Assembly (NCBI RefSeq): GCF_001042635.1
Contig: NZ_AP012331.1
Span: 2,294,001 to 2,358,000, forward strand
DNA: 64,000 nt
From: Bifidobacterium scardovii JCM 12489 = DSM 13734
GTDB taxonomy: Bacteria > Actinomycetota > Actinomycetes > Actinomycetales > Bifidobacteriaceae
Direction of reading: 5' to 3'
Below, piece after piece: positions 9,022 through 17,890 of the stretch. The stretch's first letter is position 1; the number at the start of each line of letters is the position of its first letter. The position numbers and the translations under genes were made by a program. The notes beneath the pieces are model-generated. The model was not told the origin of the DNA and ran no database searches. It saw only the letters and a list, made by a program, of their open reading frames with translations.

Positions 9022-10794
9022 ATGGACGAGAACGCAATCCACCAGTGGCTGATCGAGTGCTTCGGCCCGATTCAGGGGGAGATGGCCTTCCGCCAGCTCA
9101 GCGACCTGCCCGAAGAGATCCGCGATCAGCTTATGAGCCAGGATCCATCCAAGCTCCCCAAGCCGGCCGAAGTGCAGTCGCTGATGCAGGCGTTCACGGC
9201 CGGCGGGCTGAACTCGATGAGCGACATGCAGCGCACGGTCGAGGATGGGCCGATCAATGTGAAGCTCGCGAAATCCCTGGCGTTGCAGCAGGCCAACAGC
9301 GCCGGCGCGGAGTCCACCGTGAGCGCGGAGACCGGCGCGGCCGCCCGGCGTGCGATGAGCGAGGCGAATCTGTGGCTGGACACCGCGTGCGAGATGAATC
9401 CGACCGGAGGCAAGCCGCAGGTGATGACCCGCGCCGGATGGGTCGAGGACACGATCGACGCATGGGCCAAATTCGCCGCGCCGGTCGCAGCGTCGATGAA
9501 CAACGCCCTGGCATCGGTGATCACCGACCGGCTGGGCGGATCGTTCGGCGGTGAGGTCGCCGGCATGTTCGCCGGACCCGTGCCGATCCCCATCCCCGAC
9601 GGCATGAAGGATCCCGGCCAGCTGATGAAGCTGCTGGGCAACACGTCGTTCGCGATGCAGTTGGGTCACGCCGCCGGCGATCTGTCGCACGAGGTGCACG
9701 GCAGCTTTGATCAGGGCATCGCGCTGCTGCCGAATCCGGCTGGCGGACTGATCGCGCAGAACGTCGAGGAATACGCCGTGTCGCTGAAGTTGCCCGTCAA
9801 TGAGGTGATGTCGTTCCTCGCGCTGCGCGAGATGGCGCACGCGCGCCTGTTCGCCTCGGTACCGTGGCTGATGCCGCGGTTCGAAGCGCTGATCGGCAAG
9901 TACGCCCGTGGCGTCAATATCGATCTGGATGCCATGGAGGAGCAGCTGCGCGAGGCGTCGTCGATGGATCCCGAGTCGATTTCCGGCGCGGTCAACCTCA
10001 CGAAGGTCGGTCTGACCGATACGCCGGAACAGCGGGAGGCGAAGACGTCGCTGGAAACGCTGCTGGCCCTGGTCGAAGGCTGGGTCGACTGCGTGACATG
10101 GCGTGCCGGCATGGCCCATATCCCCCATCTCGAGCAGCTGCGCGAGATGATGCGCCGCGAGCGGGCCATCGGCGGACCGGCCGAGCGAACCTTCGAATCG
10201 CTGCTCGGACTCGAGCTGCGGCCCCGTCGCATGCGCGAGGCGGCCGCGATCTGGGAGCGGATCGGCGCCGCCGAAGGGCCGCAGGCCCGTGACGCGAAGT
10301 GGGGCCACCCCGATCTGCTGCCGACGTTGCCCGACGATAACGCCGCAACCAGCGCTGATTCCGCCGGATTCGCCGCAGTCACCGGATCCGAATCCAAGAC
10401 CGGCGGCTCCGCCTCGGATTGGAATATCGAGGAGCTCACCGCACAGGGCGTCGCCGGCAACGGGGACGGTACCGACAATAGTGACGGGCGATCGCAATCC
10501 GACGATCACGCCGCCGACGAGACCGACGTGGAGACCAACGTTGAGCCCGAGACCGTTGACGGCGTCAGCGAGACCTCAGGTGACGGCGGATCGGATGACG
10601 CCGGGACGGATGATACCGGGCTCGGTGATGCGCCGACCGATCCGAACGGCCCCATCGATTGGGACGCCGAGCTCAGCAAACTGCTTGACGGCGAAGACGG
10701 TTCCGCTGATGGCGGCGGGAGCTCCCCCGACAACGGCACCGGGGATGCCGGTAACGGCGACGACGACACCGACGGCGGCAAGGCGAACGAATAG
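9022..10794 (+). CDS. Zincin-like (DUF2342-type) putative metalloprotease
   Basis: A 590-residue protein. The first 440 residues resemble the actinobacterial zincin_2/DUF2342 family. The motif is ALREMAHARLF followed by SVPWL, where the family has an HExxH-like active-site helix. Here the first His position is Arg (REMAH), so classical zinc proteolysis is uncertain. The last 140 residues are rich in Asp, Gly and Ser, very acidic and probably disordered. The start codon at 9022 follows a purine-rich GCGGGGAACGG. The role is unknown; family members are usually annotated as zinc-dependent metalloproteases or F420-associated proteins on similarity alone. Confidence 0.75.
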   Translation: MDENAIHQWLIECFGPIQGEMAFRQLSDLPEEIRDQLMSQDPSKLPKPAEVQSLMQAFTAGGLNSMSDMQRTVEDGPINVKLAKSLALQQANSAGAESTVSAETGAAARRAMSEANLWLDTACEMNPTGGKPQVMTRAGWVEDTIDAWAKFAAPVAASMNNALASVITDRLGGSFGGEVAGMFAGPVPIPIPDGMKDPGQLMKLLGNTSFAMQLGHAAGDLSHEVHGSFDQGIALLPNPAGGLIAQNVEEYAVSLKLPVNEVMSFLALREMAHARLFASVPWLMPRFEALIGKYARGVNIDLDAMEEQLREASSMDPESISGAVNLTKVGLTDTPEQREAKTSLETLLALVEGWVDCVTWRAGMAHIPHLEQLREMMRRERAIGGPAERTFESLLGLELRPRRMREAAAIWERIGAAEGPQARDAKWGHPDLLPTLPDDNAATSADSAGFAAVTGSESKTGGSASDWNIEELTAQGVAGNGDGTDNSDGRSQSDDHAADETDVETNVEPETVDGVSETSGDGGSDDAGTDDTGLGDAPTDPNGPIDWDAELSKLLDGEDGSADGGGSSPDNGTGDAGNGDDDTDGGKANE

Positions 10795-10841
10795 GCGGCA
10801 TGGAGCGGCAGCCGCCCGGCTATCGGTATGTATCACACATG

Positions 10842-10883
10842 AATGATGCGGGATGGGACATCGTCGTCCCGCCCCGCATCATT
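10842..10883. terminator. Strong hairpin between genes
   Basis: AATGATGCGGG at 10842-10852 pairs perfectly with CCCGCATCATT at 10873-10883, with a second small stem (GGGACATCGTCGTCCC) inside. It follows the zincin-like gene and precedes the next ribosome site, so it probably ends transcription from the left. The T-tract is short (TTTT). Confidence 0.6.
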
Positions 10884-10913
10884 TTCGGACATTAATCTGT
10901 AAAGGGGCATATC

Positions 10914-11402
10914 ATGCAGCAGCTGTACATCAAACAGAAGGTATTCTCGCTCGGCGAGCAGTTCAACGTGACCGATGCCAATGGATTTCCGCGCTACAGC
11001 GTGCAGGGCAGTTTCATGCGGATCCCCAAGTCGTTTCAGGTCTACGACGCATCGGGCAACGAGATCGCCGTCATCGTCAAGAAGGTGCTGAGCTGGCTGC
11101 CGCATTTCTCCGTGCTGATGGGCGGCAACGAGGTCGCGACGATCGACAAGGAACTCACCGTCTTCAGGGATCGGTACCGCATCGACGCGCAAGGACTGTC
11201 GATCGAGGGCGACTGGTGGGATATGAACTTCACCGTCACGCGGGACGGCGCCGAGGTCGCACGCATCGCGCAGCGATGGCTGGCCTGGGGCGATACGTAT
11301 GAGGTCACGGTATTCGACACGCGGCTGGAGGCGCTGATCGTGTCCCTCGTGATCGCCATCGACTGCGTAAAGGCCGAACAGCAGGCGCAGCGGAATGGAT
11401 GA
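10914..11402 (+). CDS. LURP-one-related (LOR/tubby-like) family protein
   Basis: A 162-residue protein of the LOR/YxjI family, a beta-barrel fold related to Tubby and phospholipid scramblases. It begins MQQLYIKQKVFSLGEQFNV and continues with the family pattern of repeated beta-strand pairs, for example FPRYSVQGSF, FQVYDASGNEIAVI and WDMNFTVTRDGAEVARI. The start lies after AAAGGGGCATATC. It is preceded by one hairpin and followed by another at 11428, so it looks monocistronic. The biochemical function of bacterial members is unknown; membrane or lipid association is speculative. Confidence 0.82.
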   Translation: MQQLYIKQKVFSLGEQFNVTDANGFPRYSVQGSFMRIPKSFQVYDASGNEIAVIVKKVLSWLPHFSVLMGGNEVATIDKELTVFRDRYRIDAQGLSIEGDWWDMNFTVTRDGAEVARIAQRWLAWGDTYEVTVFDTRLEALIVSLVIAIDCVKAEQQAQRNG

Positions 11403-11427
11403 GCTCGTATACTCACGTGGAGTCAGA

Positions 11428-11454
11428 CCGGTTTCCTCGCTCACAGGAAACCGG
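11428..11454. terminator. Terminator-like hairpin after the LOR gene
   Basis: CCGGTTTCCT at 11428-11437 pairs perfectly with AGGAAACCGG at 11445-11454 around a 7-base loop, 26 bases after the LOR stop codon. No long T-run follows. Confidence 0.6.
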
Positions 11455-11767
11455 ACGAAATGTCAACGGAAAAGTACAGTTGGAAAGCATCTGCGACTGT
11501 TCCAATTCGGCATCTCCAAGCATTAGCATGAACAAAACCGCTTAGCTATTTGTGATGCGGGGTATTGAACTTTATCAGGATTATCAACACACACAGCAAC
11601 AGAAGCGTGATATTCACATCCATAATGCATACCTTTCCCCTGTCTGGGCTATTAGCAGTCCTAATTGTCGAACAGTTAGTGACAGCCAGCAGCTCATTTA
11701 AATCTGATGGGATTAGCATATCATAAAGTACAAAGGTTTTTGATGAAAATTAGATTTTCAGTATATA
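11455..11767. other. AT-rich intergenic region, no gene seen
   Basis: Noticeably AT-richer than the core genes on the left. No coding frame with a ribosome site was found. It marks the left border of the CRISPR-associated region. Confidence 0.5.
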
Positions 11768-11857
11768 GACAAATCCCCGCAAGTGCGGGGAAACTGAGAA
11801 CCTTTTGAGAACGTGCATCCTCAAAAACAGGATCATCCCCGCACGCGCGGGGCAAAC
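11768..11857 (-). CRISPR. Detached two-repeat CRISPR mini-array, degenerate
   Basis: Two imperfect I-E repeats at about 11768-11795 (core TCCCCGCAAGTGCGGGG) and 11830-11857 (core CCCCGCACGCGCGGGG) flank one 34-base spacer. The orientation matches the main array. The left repeat has lost the GGATCA end (it reads AGACAAA) and ends AAACT. The right repeat differs from array 1 in the stem loop and ends GCAAAC. The spacer itself contains TTTTGAG and CTCAAAA as an inverted repeat. It lies 1.1 kb from array 1, beyond the DUF3052 gene. It may be an array remnant or a dedicated guide-like RNA. Confidence 0.7.
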
Positions 11858-12172
11858 AATGTCAGTCGGAAAAACCTCTTGATAAAAACTGCACATACGG
11901 GAAGCATTCAGTGCATGATCACCAGCATATCCATCTTATTGGATCACCGGTCAATCGGACTCGGACAAGGATATCCAGCCAAACAATCACTTGGCACAAT
12001 CACCCGACAGTAGGACAAGGCACCGGCGGTACCGCAGAACCATCGGTCTCACAAAAGGAACTGCTCTGAGAAAGGCGTATCACGATACGGACTCATCTGT
12101 ATAATGATACGCCGCCCCAGCAGAACTTGATATATTACACGGCAGCGTTCGCCCACACATAACAGCCACTAT
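11858..12172. other. Intergenic with an inverted repeat around a -10-like box
   Basis: No credible gene is seen. GGCGTATCA at 12074-12082 and TGATACGCC at 12105-12113 form a 9-bp inverted repeat whose right arm touches a plus-strand TATAAT at 12100-12105. No plus-strand gene follows, so any transcript would be short and non-coding, or the site may be an operator relic. Confidence 0.35.
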
Positions 12173-12201
12173 AAAAAAGCTGTAAGAAAAAAGCTGTAAG
12201 G
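12173..12201. repeat. Short tandem repeat after DUF3052 gene
   Basis: AAAAAAGCTGTAAG occurs twice in tandem directly after the stop codon of the minus-strand DUF3052 gene. It contains A-runs (T-runs on the coding strand), so it may help end transcription. Confidence 0.5.
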
Positions 12202-12627
12202 CTACTTTCCTTTGCCGAAGGCACGCAGATGAATGCCGTTCCAGTCCTTGCTGACGGTCAGCGGCGTGGCGGCATTCATACCGGCGGTCTTCGCCGCGGA
12301 CTGGACGGTGCTGGAGCTAGCGGCTCCCGGGCGCCCCGGCTTCGGGGTCAGCACCCAGAATGGACCGTCATCGCCAAGGACAGCATATGCGTCCACGATC
12401 ACGTCGGACAGCTCATCCTCGTCATCACCATCGCGCCACCAGATGATCACCCCGTCGACGGCGGAATCATAATCCTCGTCGACCAGATCCTCACCGGTCA
12501 GCTCCTCGATCTTGGCGCGGATGGAGTCATCCACGTCGTCGTCCCACAACCACTCCTGGACGATGTCCCCGGTGTGGAACCCGAACTCTTCAGCGTTATC
12601 AGATGCCGTTTGATTCACGAGACACAC
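12202..12627 (-). CDS. DUF3052 family protein
   Basis: A small acidic protein of 141 residues or slightly fewer, matching the actinobacterial DUF3052 family. It has FGFHTGDIVQEWLWDDDVDD near the N-terminus, then VDGVIIWWRDGDDEDELSD and GPFWVLTPKPGRPG. Family members are cytoplasmic and of unknown function. The start is uncertain: GTG at 12627 or a GTG nine bases later (VNQTASDN) fits, and neither has a good ribosome site. The gene is flanked on both sides by fossil CRISPR repeats (11768-11857 and 12772-12909), so array pieces moved or were split around it. Confidence 0.85.
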   Translation of the reverse strand: MCLVNQTASDNAEEFGFHTGDIVQEWLWDDDVDDSIRAKIEELTGEDLVDEDYDSAVDGVIIWWRDGDDEDELSDVIVDAYAVLGDDGPFWVLTPKPGRPGAASSSTVQSAAKTAGMNAATPLTVSKDWNGIHLRAFGKGK

Positions 12628-12771
12628 ATTACCAAGACGCTGGGAACAGCTGCGTTAATCGTGGCTTGGCGCGTCGCGCGATATGGAACAGAGTGTTTCG
12701 GGATTCGGTATATTAATGTTTTTTGATAGCAAGCTCGGAACGATAACAGCCACGCACACACCGTTACACAA

Positions 12772-12909
12772 GCCATCCTCGTATACACGGAGCTAATAAC
12801 AACACGCTGAGAGCCACTCGACCATCACGGTCTAGGTCATTCTCGCGAGGGCAGAGCCAACAGGCACATAACGCCATTGTGTAGATCATCTCCCACGCGC
12901 AGGACCAAC
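12772..12909 (-). repeat. Fossil CRISPR repeats beyond the far end of array 1
   Basis: Eroded I-E repeats sit in spacer-like steps left of array 1. One is at about 12883-12909 (AGATCATCTCCCACGCGC, then CCAAC). One is at about 12835-12861 (GGTCATTCTCGCGAGG, then GCCAAC). A weak third is at about 12772-12797 (CATCCTCGTATACACGG). Stem pairing is largely lost. They are the oldest, leader-distal part of the array. Confidence 0.6.
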
Positions 12910-12946
12910 GGAGGATAGAAATTATTCAGGGAATTTCTCCCAATTC

Positions 12947-14803
12947 GTATCATCCCCGCACACGGGGCCAGCTGCTCTTGTCGATCCCGGCGCGTTTCAA
13001 CGCACGGATCATCCCCGCGCGTGCGAGGCCAACATGCTGTCCTTCATCGACACGCCGCCGTCCGACGGATCATCCCCGCGCGTGCGGGGCCAACCCAGCC
13101 TCGCCCAATTTCACTGCATCCAAGTACGGATCATCCCCGCGCGTGCGGGGCCAACCGGACCGGTTGGGAGTCACCGAATCGGGAGGCAGGATCATCCCCG
13201 CGCGTGCGGGGCCAACCACCGGCATATGCGATCTCACCCGTTCCCTCGCGGATCATCCCCGCGCGTGCGGGGCCAACCACCGGCATATGCGATCTCACCC
13301 GTTCCCTCGCGGATCATCCCCGCGCGTGCGGGGCCAACGGCGTGGAGAACATCGCCGGCACGATCAACAACGGATCATCCCCGCGCGTGCGGGGCCAACG
13401 AATTCGTCGTGGATTTCCCCACTCTGGGCGTCGGATCATCCCCGCGCGTGCGGGGCCAACATACCGGGTTCGACGGGGAAATCCATTTCGAGCGGATCAT
13501 CCCCGCGCGTGCGGGGCCAACAGCTTGTCCGCGATGATCGCGGCGGACACGATCGGATCATCCCCGCGCGTGCGGGGCCAACTGCACCGCTCCGAACGTC
13601 ACGTTGGGACGGAGCGGATCATCCCCGCGCGTGCGGGGCCAACTTGTCGGATGTGATGCTGTTGGCCGCCATGTTCGGATCATCCCCGCGCGTGCGGGGC
13701 CAACCCGGTCGGCTTTGCCTTGGGCCCATCTGATGCCGGATCATCCCCGCGCGTGCGGGGCCAACTCTCAATGAGAACTTCGTGCTCAAGCCCAACACGG
13801 ATCATCCCCGCGCGTGCGGGGCCAACATGCCGTCGTAAACTCGCCATAGGGCCTTATCCGGATCATCCCCGCGCGTGCGGGGCCAACAGGAGGATACGAT
13901 GGCGATGGGCACGCATCCTCGGATCATCCCCGCGCGTGCGGGGCCAACCCCACCAGTCCTACGACATGGCTTCTCGACGCCGGATCATCCCCGCGCGTGC
14001 GGGGCCAACGAGTCAGGCAACGCACATACCCGGCATAGGGGCGGATCATCCCCGCGCGTGCGGGGCCAACTTCGCCACCCTCACCGGATACCAGCCCAGC
14101 GACGGATCATCCCCGCGCGTGCGGGGCCAACGTTCCTGGGATGTGGCGATTTGGGCGAGCATGCGGATCATCCCCGCGCGTGCGGGGCCAACGAGCTCCC
14201 TGTTGGAGATGCGGCGGATACCCACGGATCATCCCCGCGCGTGCGGGGCCAACCAGATGGCCGACGAGATGGGAAGGACACGTTTCGGATCATCCCCGCG
14301 CGTGCGGGGCCAACTTGCTTGCCGTCCGCGGCAGTTGTCAAAAATTCGGATCATCCCCGCGCGTGCGGGGCCAACTTGCTTGCCGTCCGCGGCAGTTGTC
14401 AAAAATTCGGATCATCCCCGCGCGTGCGGGGCCAACCACCGGGATTCATCTCAGGTATGAAAAGAAATGCGGATCATCCCCGCGCGTGCGGGGCCAACCA
14501 CAAAGAGCTTCTTGCGGATATGCAGAAGGTCGGATCATCCCCGCGCGTGCGGGGCCAACGCCATAGCCTCGTAGTCGGTGCGCCACGGTCCCGGATCATC
14601 CCCGCGCGTGCGGGGCCAACGACGCCATGATCTCCCTGTCCGGCACGCCATGCGGATCATCCCCGCGCGTGCGGGGCCAACCAATGCCTTCGGTAGTTCG
14701 GCTGCTTCGTGTCCGGATCATCCCCGCGCGTGCGGGGCCAACGGGCAGGCGGCCGCTGATCCATGCGTCGCGCGCGGATCATCCCCGCGCGTGCGGGGCC
14801 AAC
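12947..14803 (-). CRISPR. CRISPR array 1, type I-E, 31 repeats and 30 spacers
   Basis: There are thirty repeats of 28 bases from 13006 to 14803, with stem-loop core CCCCGCGCGTGCGGGG flanked by GGATCAT and CCAAC, plus one degenerate 26-base repeat at 12947-12972. The period is 61 bases, usually a 33-base spacer. In most units the base before GGATC is C, so on the sense (minus) strand the repeat is effectively 29 bases ending in G with a 32-base spacer, as in the E. coli system, where that G comes from the PAM. Mutated repeats are at the left and cas2 and the leader are at the right, so new spacers enter at the right. Two spacers are each present twice in adjacent positions (13217-13249 with 13278-13310, and 14315-14347 with 14376-14408). 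Confidence 0.98.
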
Positions 14804-14909
14804 AGTGTTATTTTATGCGGAAAACCGCGGAATGAAATACCGAAAAAATTGGATTGCCACAGTCACCATCCCGCATCCTTGTATTTCTTATTTTTTCGCT
14901 GTAATCAGT
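14804..14909 (-). promoter_or_regulatory. Leader of CRISPR array 1
   Basis: About 106 AT-rich bases between cas2 and the first repeat. Blocks ATTTTATGCG and AAAATTGGATT, then CACAGT, recur in the same order beside array 2 (30792-30887), which marks them as conserved leader elements. It should contain the pre-crRNA promoter and Cas1-Cas2 integration signals. Confidence 0.8.
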
Positions 14910-15260
14910 TTATCTTCCGTACCGACGATAGCGAGAAGCCCGACTCCAGCCAGTCTTCTTGGCACCATTACGTTGCTGCTTCTGGCTGGTATTCGGTCGC
15001 ATGATCAGTTCTAGGCCCTCATAATCCACAGGCTGCCATTCCTGCCCGTGTGTCCGAAATTCCAATCCTTGCTCATTATTGGAGGAATAGACCATGATGG
15101 CCCGCCCTTCTCCTATGTTGTCAAGAATCTGATCCCAAAGCAATTCTCGAACACGGGAAGAGACCTTTCCCACATATACGCCCGGGGAGATCTCAAACAA
15201 CCATCGAGTGAGATGACCGCGCAGCTTAGGAGGAGAAACCGTCAATACCACGACGATCAC
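14910..15260 (-). CDS. cas2e: CRISPR-associated endonuclease Cas2, type I-E
   Basis: A 116-residue Cas2 of the I-E subfamily. It starts MIVVVLTVSPPKLRGHLTRW and continues with the typical ISPGVYVGKVSSRVRELLW. It forms the Cas1-Cas2 complex that integrates spacers at the leader end. The tail is rich in Lys and Arg (KQQRNGAKKTGWSRASRYRR). Its start overlaps the cas1 stop by four bases, and its stop abuts the leader of array 1. A diverged copy of its last 40 codons lies beside array 2 at 30888-31013. Confidence 0.97.
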   Translation of the reverse strand: MIVVVLTVSPPKLRGHLTRWLFEISPGVYVGKVSSRVRELLWDQILDNIGEGRAIMVYSSNNEQGLEFRTHGQEWQPVDYEGLELIMRPNTSQKQQRNGAKKTGWSRASRYRRYGR

Positions 15261-16348
15261 GATGATTCCTCATTCCGCATCGCACGAAAATCCTCACGAA
15301 CCGAGTCATTTACAGTGGACTCGTCGTCATAAAAGGTATCAAACTCATCCAAGGTCGCAGCAGAAGCATCAGTTGCATAGGCTTCTGTGACTACGTCCTC
15401 TGTATCCCGTGAATAATTCTTGCCGCTATCCATGAATCCCGATGCTCCAGCCCACAACTTCGTCGTGAGATCCTCGACTTCCAAGGATTCAACTGCAGCC
15501 CGATCTGGTTCCAACAGCAGTGAGCGCACATCACGAACGCATCTTTGCATGAATTTTCCGTCCTTCATCCTGTCACGCATGCCGCGTCTAGCAGCGACCG
15601 CAACGTCGGCCACTTGATCCGCGACCAGATCAAAAGCCAAGGGAATCGTGATGTCAACCTTATACAGGTCAGCGATATCGTAAACGAAACTCCTCTCATT
15701 GCGCGCATGGACGAATCCCAGTCCCGGAGAGCAACCCAATGCGACGATCACCGCATGAACCACCCCATACAACGCGGTGTTCGCCGCCGACAAGGCGCGG
15801 TTCACCTCATCCGCATCATCGAAATCGGTGGTCTTATATGACCGTCCGCTCCAAGAGACCCCAGTCCGCTGCGATTCGCGCTCATAAGCCCGACGTACCC
15901 TTGTGCCTTCTTTGCCCAATAATTGCTGCATGGTAAGGCCATCAGTGCGTTCATTGGGAAAACGCATGGCATACATTCTCCGTGCCACCTTTACCCGGGT
16001 GCGCTCCGAGGACACTAATCTGGCCTGTGCTTCCAGCAATCGCGTCGACTGGGCGAGGGACGCGCCGTGGCAGTAGTATCGCACGCCACGCTCCCCCACC
16101 CATATGCATGTCGACCGCGATTCCGCTAACAAGCATATCGCCGCATAGGTGATATTGCTGCCTGGGCCAAGCATGAGCACTCCCAACGCTGCTGCGGGAA
16201 CGTACACGGTTCCTCTTGCATCAGTGACGGTAACGGCGTTATCAGCCCTGTTCACCACGCAATGCTCGGCGTACAAAAACGTCAGCCGATCCTGCACCCG
16301 CACCAACGACGTGAGTTCCGGAGGCCTGACTCCGGGAATGTCGGCCAT
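15257..16348 (-). CDS. cas1e: CRISPR-associated integrase Cas1, type I-E
   Basis: A 363-residue metal-dependent integrase that captures spacers together with Cas2. Active-site residues are visible: Glu147 in GKEGTRVRRAYE, His214 in GFVHARNERS, and Asp224/Asp227 in FVYDIADLYK. The N-terminal beta domain starts at LTSLVRVQDRLTFLYAEHC. The C-terminal 60 residues after SLLLEP are longer and more acidic than in E. coli Cas1. It lies 2 bp after cas6e and overlaps cas2, so it is translated as part of the cas operon. Confidence 0.97.
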   Translation of the reverse strand: MADIPGVRPPELTSLVRVQDRLTFLYAEHCVVNRADNAVTVTDARGTVYVPAAALGVLMLGPGSNITYAAICLLAESRSTCIWVGERGVRYYCHGASLAQSTRLLEAQARLVSSERTRVKVARRMYAMRFPNERTDGLTMQQLLGKEGTRVRRAYERESQRTGVSWSGRSYKTTDFDDADEVNRALSAANTALYGVVHAVIVALGCSPGLGFVHARNERSFVYDIADLYKVDITIPLAFDLVADQVADVAVAARRGMRDRMKDGKFMQRCVRDVRSLLLEPDRAAVESLEVEDLTTKLWAGASGFMDSGKNYSRDTEDVVTEAYATDASAATLDEFDTFYDDESTVNDSVREDFRAMRNEESS

Positions 16349-16350
16349 AT

Positions 16351-17043
16351 TCAGTCCCCTTGCTTGGAATTCTTGACCAGCGGCACCAAAGTAAGCAGTC
16401 CAAAACCATAGCCTTTCGCACGTCCGATTCCCGAGACCAATGCGTTGCGCAACAGCTCCGGATCATCCACAGCGAGCACTCCTTCATATACCGCGGAGGA
16501 TAATGTGACCGTCGAATTGCGCCGAACAAAATTGATTTTCCTTGACTCCCTCACCACGACCTCCGGCATTTCCAACCGGTTGATCGGCAAGTGGAACCCC
16601 GACTCTCTGGCTTTGCGATACAGCCACTCAAGCTGATCATCATATGACAGCAGCCCCGTTCGTTTTCCTCGGATCGACAGGTCACCGGATGCGATGGATT
16701 TCGTCGGATTCGCCTTGAGCCGGAACCCCCATTCCTGCCCGCATGTCAGCCGAGACAGGAACAAATCATATGAGCAGGTGGCAATATCTCCACTTTCCAC
16801 TCCGAACTGTTCGCATAGCACCGACATATCCGGGGTCTTCTCGGATACAATATACAGTCGGCACGGATGACCTCTTCGCCCTGGATCAAGGCGCCATAGC
16901 GATCGTGGTGCGACCCCATCGCGCATCAGGGAATCCGGATCGAGCGCACGCGCGATAACGGCATGTTGCCGTTCCAAGGATGCCAGCACCCGAGCTGCAC
17001 TGCGCCGCCGAGAATCGATAAGAACCCTTGAAAATACAGTCAT
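16351..17043 (-). CDS. cas6e: crRNA-processing endoribonuclease Cas6e (CasE)
   Basis: A 230-residue member of the Cas6e family, which cuts the pre-crRNA below each repeat stem and stays bound to the 3' hairpin. It has a likely catalytic His27 (LERQHAVIARAL), an N-terminal FSRVLID strand and the C-terminal glycine-rich loop GIGRAKGYGFGLLTL. It overlaps the cas5e stop by four bases. The strong stems in both arrays (6-7 GC pairs) are its expected substrate. Confidence 0.95.
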   Translation of the reverse strand: MTVFSRVLIDSRRRSAARVLASLERQHAVIARALDPDSLMRDGVAPRSLWRLDPGRRGHPCRLYIVSEKTPDMSVLCEQFGVESGDIATCSYDLFLSRLTCGQEWGFRLKANPTKSIASGDLSIRGKRTGLLSYDDQLEWLYRKARESGFHLPINRLEMPEVVVRESRKINFVRRNSTVTLSSAVYEGVLAVDDPELLRNALVSGIGRAKGYGFGLLTLVPLVKNSKQGD

Positions 17044-17888
17044 GATTCCTTATCCTCCGGATTGACGACCGCTTGGAAAAACACATCACCATCAAGTGCC
17101 GAATCACCCGAGCGCGTATTTTCCGCATTCTCACCAAAATTACCGCCGCTTTGGGTTAACCGTCCACTGTGACTTGGCGTCGGAGTCGTGGTCGGAACCG
17201 ATACGGTCGGATCGGGCCGTACCTCCTGAGACAACCGAGAAATGCGTCTCGGCTTCCACACACGCCGTTGAGGATCGAAACTCACCGGCTCATCGGCCAG
17301 TTCATCCGTAAAATCACCGAGGAGATCCCCATCCGCTCGAGGCTCAACGACAACCTCTGCGAAACAACGCTCGGGAAACAGACTTCGATCTCGCAATGCA
17401 CGTCGTTGATATTGTTCCGTCGCACGCCACGGTGCATGAGTCAGCGCATCTTCCAAAAACTCGTCTGACAGCCAAGTCTGCACCGGTCCATCCGGCGGAC
17501 AGGAACGACGCCCCAAAAAAAGCTGATAATGCGGAGAAGCCAGCGCTTGCCTATATTCTTCCAGAGCAGAGGCATCCTCACTTTCCAAGCCAGCCAGGAA
17601 CACCGCATCCTGCAGATAGTACCGTCGTGAAAGCGGCAGCATGTCCCCAGCCTCGGTTTTGGCTGTATGATAGTCGGACATAAGCGTGCCCGGTTGGTCG
17701 GCACGCACTCCGAAACGCAGCCCCGCAAATCGGGCGAGGGATTCCTCACGCCCGATTCCCAAGGCAGCAGCGATCATACCGATGACTCCGCTTTTTGTCG
17801 GGAGCATCTCGGTTTCCCTTCGCGTAAAACGGCTGCTGGCACCCCACGACTGCATGGGAGCGGCCAGCCGTATCAGTAACACCGGCAT
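17040..17888 (-). CDS. cas5e: Cascade subunit Cas5e (CasD)
   Basis: A 282-residue protein starting MPVLLIRLAAPMQSWG, the hallmark N-terminus of Cas5e, followed by RETEMLPTKSGVIGMIAAALG. Cas5e holds the 5' handle of the crRNA at the foot of Cascade. The last 60 residues or so are Ser/Thr/Asn-rich and probably disordered, a modest extension over E. coli CasD. It lies between cas7e (2 bp gap) and cas6e (overlap). Confidence 0.95.
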   Translation of the reverse strand: MPVLLIRLAAPMQSWGASSRFTRRETEMLPTKSGVIGMIAAALGIGREESLARFAGLRFGVRADQPGTLMSDYHTAKTEAGDMLPLSRRYYLQDAVFLAGLESEDASALEEYRQALASPHYQLFLGRRSCPPDGPVQTWLSDEFLEDALTHAPWRATEQYQRRALRDRSLFPERCFAEVVVEPRADGDLLGDFTDELADEPVSFDPQRRVWKPRRISRLSQEVRPDPTVSVPTTTPTPSHSGRLTQSGGNFGENAENTRSGDSALDGDVFFQAVVNPEDKES

Positions 17889-17890
17889 GA

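Noticed and set aside
8959..10509. Extension of the S16 protease frame to 853 codons
   Set aside because: The extra part is antisense to the zincin-like gene; the real start has a ribosome site at 8956-8958.
12978..14835. Several long plus-strand open frames with repeated RIIPARAGPT/DHPRACGAN/GSSPRVRGQ peptides
   Set aside because: They are translations of the CRISPR repeats and spacers in three frames, not genes.
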